64,000 nt of DNA from Phycisphaerales bacterium UBA2421 (GTDB taxonomy: Bacteria; Planctomycetota; Phycisphaerae; Tepidisphaerales; Tepidisphaeraceae): positions 299-64,298 of the forward strand of contig DDRH01000004.1 in assembly GCA_002343075.1 (NCBI GenBank), in the 5' to 3' direction. The position numbers were made by a program, and so were the translations under genes. Shown here in pieces: positions 62,121-64,000 of this stretch. How positions within the stretch are numbered: position 1 is the first letter of the stretch; the number at the start of each line of letters is the position of its first letter. The notes under the pieces were generated by a model. The model had not been told where the DNA came from. It was given only the letters and a program-made list of their open reading frames with translations, and ran no database searches.

Positions 62121-63581
62121 GTGTCGCAAGTACTAGTTCTCCTGCTTTATGTGTTCTGGATCGTGGCGCTACCCGCGCGGGGCGCCACCCTCACCGTGAA
62201 CCCGAGCCGGCTGGCCTGGTTCTGCGCAGGTTTTGCGCTGATCGTGCTCGTGCCCGCGGTCATCATTCGATATCGGGTGAGCCGGCTCGGCGCAGTGAAC
62301 GCCTGGCAACTCCACCTTCGCACACTTCGGCTGATCGCCGTCTGCCGGGTGGCGATCGTGGTGTGGTTTGTTGCGGGACTATTCTATGGAGCCACGTGGG
62401 TTGAGTTCGTTCAAGGCCTGCTCGGCGGCGCGGGGAAAGTGCCGATCACGCTGCCGGGCATGCTTCTCGGCCCGCTCCCCGCGCTGGCGGCATGGGTTGG
62501 GCTTTGGTGGGCACAATACCCAGTTGATCGCCTGGCGCGCGAGCAGAGCATTGGCCCATTGCTTGCAGAGAGCATGCCCGCACACCCCCCGCCGACACTG
62601 GCTGGCCATATCGAGTCGGGGCTGCGGCTGCAAATCCTGGCGACGGCGGTCCCGTTGCTGCTTATTTCCTTCATTCGGGATGCGATCAATCTCGTTCTTT
62701 GGACCACCAGCATCGCCGACCCGCGCGCCGCGGGCATTGAAGCAACCGTTACGGTCGCCGCGGCGCTGATGGTGCTGGCGATTGCACCCGAGCCGCTGCG
62801 GCGCATCTTCCGCACCTCGCGCCTGCCCGCATCGGCCCTGCGCGCGAGGCTCGACGAACTCTGCCGCGCCGCCGGGACGCGCTATCGCGAAGTTCTGCTC
62901 TGGAACACCAATTACGCCATGGGCAATGCCGCGGTCATGGGCTTGCTGCCCCAGATTCGCTATGTGATGCTCAGCGACTTGCTGCTGGAAACGATGAGCG
63001 ATAGCGAGATTGAGGCGGTATTCGCGCATGAGTTGGGTCATATCGTCCACCGACACACGATTTGGTACGTCGTGTTTGTGGTGAGCGTCGTAGTGGCATC
63101 CACCGCAGTCGAGGCCGCGGTGGCGCTGATAATGCACGAGATGCAGCTTACCGCATGGGCCAGTCAGGCGATGGACTACACTTTTGCAGGTGCGATCGTC
63201 GCATTACTCATCTTGCTGTTCGGGATGTTCAGCCGCCGGCTCGAACGGCAGGCGGATGTGTATGCAGCCCGCGCGATGCAGCCGACCTCCGGCCAGCACG
63301 AACCCCGCCTTCGGCCCGTCAGCCCCGCCGGCGCCGCCGCCGTCGCCTCGGCGCTGTATCGGGCGGCGAGCATCAATCATATTCCGGTGGAAGCGCGCAG
63401 TTTTCGGCACGGAAGCATCGCGAAACGCGTTCGGTTCCTTCAAGACCTAAGTGCCCATCCCGAGCGCAGCACGGGATTCGATCGCGGGATGCGCTTCGTC
63501 TACACATTGGTGCTCGGCTCGCTGCTTTGCGGCGCTGGAGCGCTGGTTGCGATGTATCTCTACTCACGCAACGCCATGTAG
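62121..63581 (+). CDS. M48-family membrane metallopeptidase
   Basis: The 486-residue product has N-terminal membrane helices, the zinc motif HELGH in IEAVFAHELGHIVHRHTIWY (about residue 298), a likely third ligand in the later RLERQADVYAARAMQ (Glu in ERQADVYA), and further helices (VVFVVSVVVASTAVEAAVAL). M48 enzymes such as HtpX and CAAX proteases clear membrane proteins. Start is a GTG at 62121. It converges with the SpoU gene, overlapping it by 22 bp. Confidence 0.85.
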   Translation: MSQVLVLLLYVFWIVALPARGATLTVNPSRLAWFCAGFALIVLVPAVIIRYRVSRLGAVNAWQLHLRTLRLIAVCRVAIVVWFVAGLFYGATWVEFVQGLLGGAGKVPITLPGMLLGPLPALAAWVGLWWAQYPVDRLAREQSIGPLLAESMPAHPPPTLAGHIESGLRLQILATAVPLLLISFIRDAINLVLWTTSIADPRAAGIEATVTVAAALMVLAIAPEPLRRIFRTSRLPASALRARLDELCRAAGTRYREVLLWNTNYAMGNAAVMGLLPQIRYVMLSDLLLETMSDSEIEAVFAHELGHIVHRHTIWYVVFVVSVVVASTAVEAAVALIMHEMQLTAWASQAMDYTFAGAIVALLILLFGMFSRRLERQADVYAARAMQPTSGQHEPRLRPVSPAGAAAVASALYRAASINHIPVEARSFRHGSIAKRVRFLQDLSAHPERSTGFDRGMRFVYTLVLGSLLCGAGALVAMYLYSRNAM

Positions 63582-64000
63582 ACCGCATGGTGCAGGATGA
63601 TCCCCGCCGAGATGGCGACATTCAGCGAATCGGTGCCAAGCTGCATGGGTATCGTCACCGCGCGATCCGCTTCGGCAAGCACATCGCCGGAAAGCCCCTG
63701 CGCCTCACTGCCAAAGAGCAGCGCAACCCGCCGGGACAGCCGCTCGACGCTAGCAAGGGGTTGGGCCTGCGGAGAGAGAACCGTCGCGATGCGTTCGACG
63801 TGCTTCGTCTTCAGCCACTGGAGGTCGGCAAGAATGTTGTCCGATTCGACAATCGGCATGGAGAAAATCGTTCCCATCGATACGCGAATGGTCTGGCGAA
63901 AAAATGGGTCGCAACTTCGCTCGCCGATCACAACCGCTGTCGCGCCGAAGCCAGCGGCGATGCGAATCATCCCGCCTAGGTTTTCGCTGTTGTTCAGGTC
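63560..64000 (-). CDS. SpoU/TrmH-type RNA 2'-O-methyltransferase, C-terminal part (cut by window edge)
   Basis: Read from 64000 the frame gives DLNNSENLGGMIRIAAGFGA, the SpoU motif 1 (N..NxGxxxRxA-like, here NLGGMIRIA), then VALLFGSEAQGLSGDVLAEA (motif 2, with the GxEaxGL core) and VTIPMQLGTDSLNVAISAGI (motif 3, IPMxxxxxSLNVaxAxgI). These form the SAM-binding trefoil knot of the SpoU family. The N-terminus and any RNA-binding extension are outside the window. The target RNA (tRNA Gm18, 23S Gm2251 or other) cannot be told from this part. Confidence 0.92.
   Translation of the reverse strand, partial: DLNNSENLGGMIRIAAGFGATAVVIGERSCDPFFRQTIRVSMGTIFSMPIVESDNILADLQWLKTKHVERIATVLSPQAQPLASVERLSRRVALLFGSEAQGLSGDVLAEADRAVTIPMQLGTDSLNVAISAGIILHHAVYMALRE

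Noticed and set aside
1-64000. tRNA or rRNA genes
   Set aside because: Spacers were scanned for cloverleaf-type arms and conserved TTC/CCA elements; none was convincing, but small non-coding RNAs cannot be excluded by eye.

Overview
The window is about 64 kb of GC-rich bacterial chromosome, most likely from a planctomycete of the Phycisphaerae type. The evidence is a secreted protein ending in a VPEP (PEP-CTERM-like) tail after dockerin-like repeats, a 2,293-residue surface protein with an N-terminal LEPR-XLL-like motif, a secreted CX4CH (haem-like) protein, and a flagellar cluster in the classical flgB-to-flhA order. This placement is an inference from gene content; no rRNA is present.

Region 1 (1-20.9 kb, all minus strand) is a flagellar superoperon. 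In transcription order it reads flgB, flgC, fliE, fliF, fliG, fliH, fliI, fliJ, a MotE-like gene, fliK, flgD, flgE, flbD, fliL, fliN, fliO, fliP, fliQ, fliR, flhB, flhA (cut by the window edge). motA, motB and fliM, which normally sit between flbD and fliN, are missing. Upstream lie a sigma-54 response regulator, a soluble histidine kinase and a FlgN-like protein. Sigma-54-type -24/-12 elements precede flgB (near consensus) and flgE (perfect consensus), so the kinase/regulator pair very probably controls flagellar genes.

Region 2 (21-34.6 kb) is mixed: a large TPR protein, DUF1844, a Tat-exported metallo-beta-lactamase-fold hydrolase with an F420-reductase-like oxidoreductase, a nucleoside deaminase, a bactofilin-like protein, RecQ, a canonical MNT/HEPN toxin-antitoxin pair, HisS, trigger factor and an orphan helix-turn-helix protein.

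Region 3 (34.9-44.2 kb) carries an FHA-domain protein, a structured GC-rich intergenic stretch, the giant surface protein and HemW. Region 4 (44.3-52 kb, plus strand) is a type IV pilus inner-membrane and motor operon: pilM, pilN, pilO, a PilP-like gene, pilB, pilT, pilC. No pilin or secretin gene is present.

Region 5 (52-64 kb) holds the CX4CH protein, the PEP-CTERM/dockerin protein, LexA with a palindrome over its -10 element, an esterase, an IS200/RAYT-type transposase broken by an in-frame TAG and flanked by three REP-like palindromic repeats, a PilZ protein, a MarR/pirin/YceI cluster, a membrane protein, an M48 peptidase and the end of a SpoU RNA methyltransferase. Many short intergenic spacers contain imperfect inverted repeats built from short recurring words. 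No tRNA, rRNA or CRISPR array was seen.
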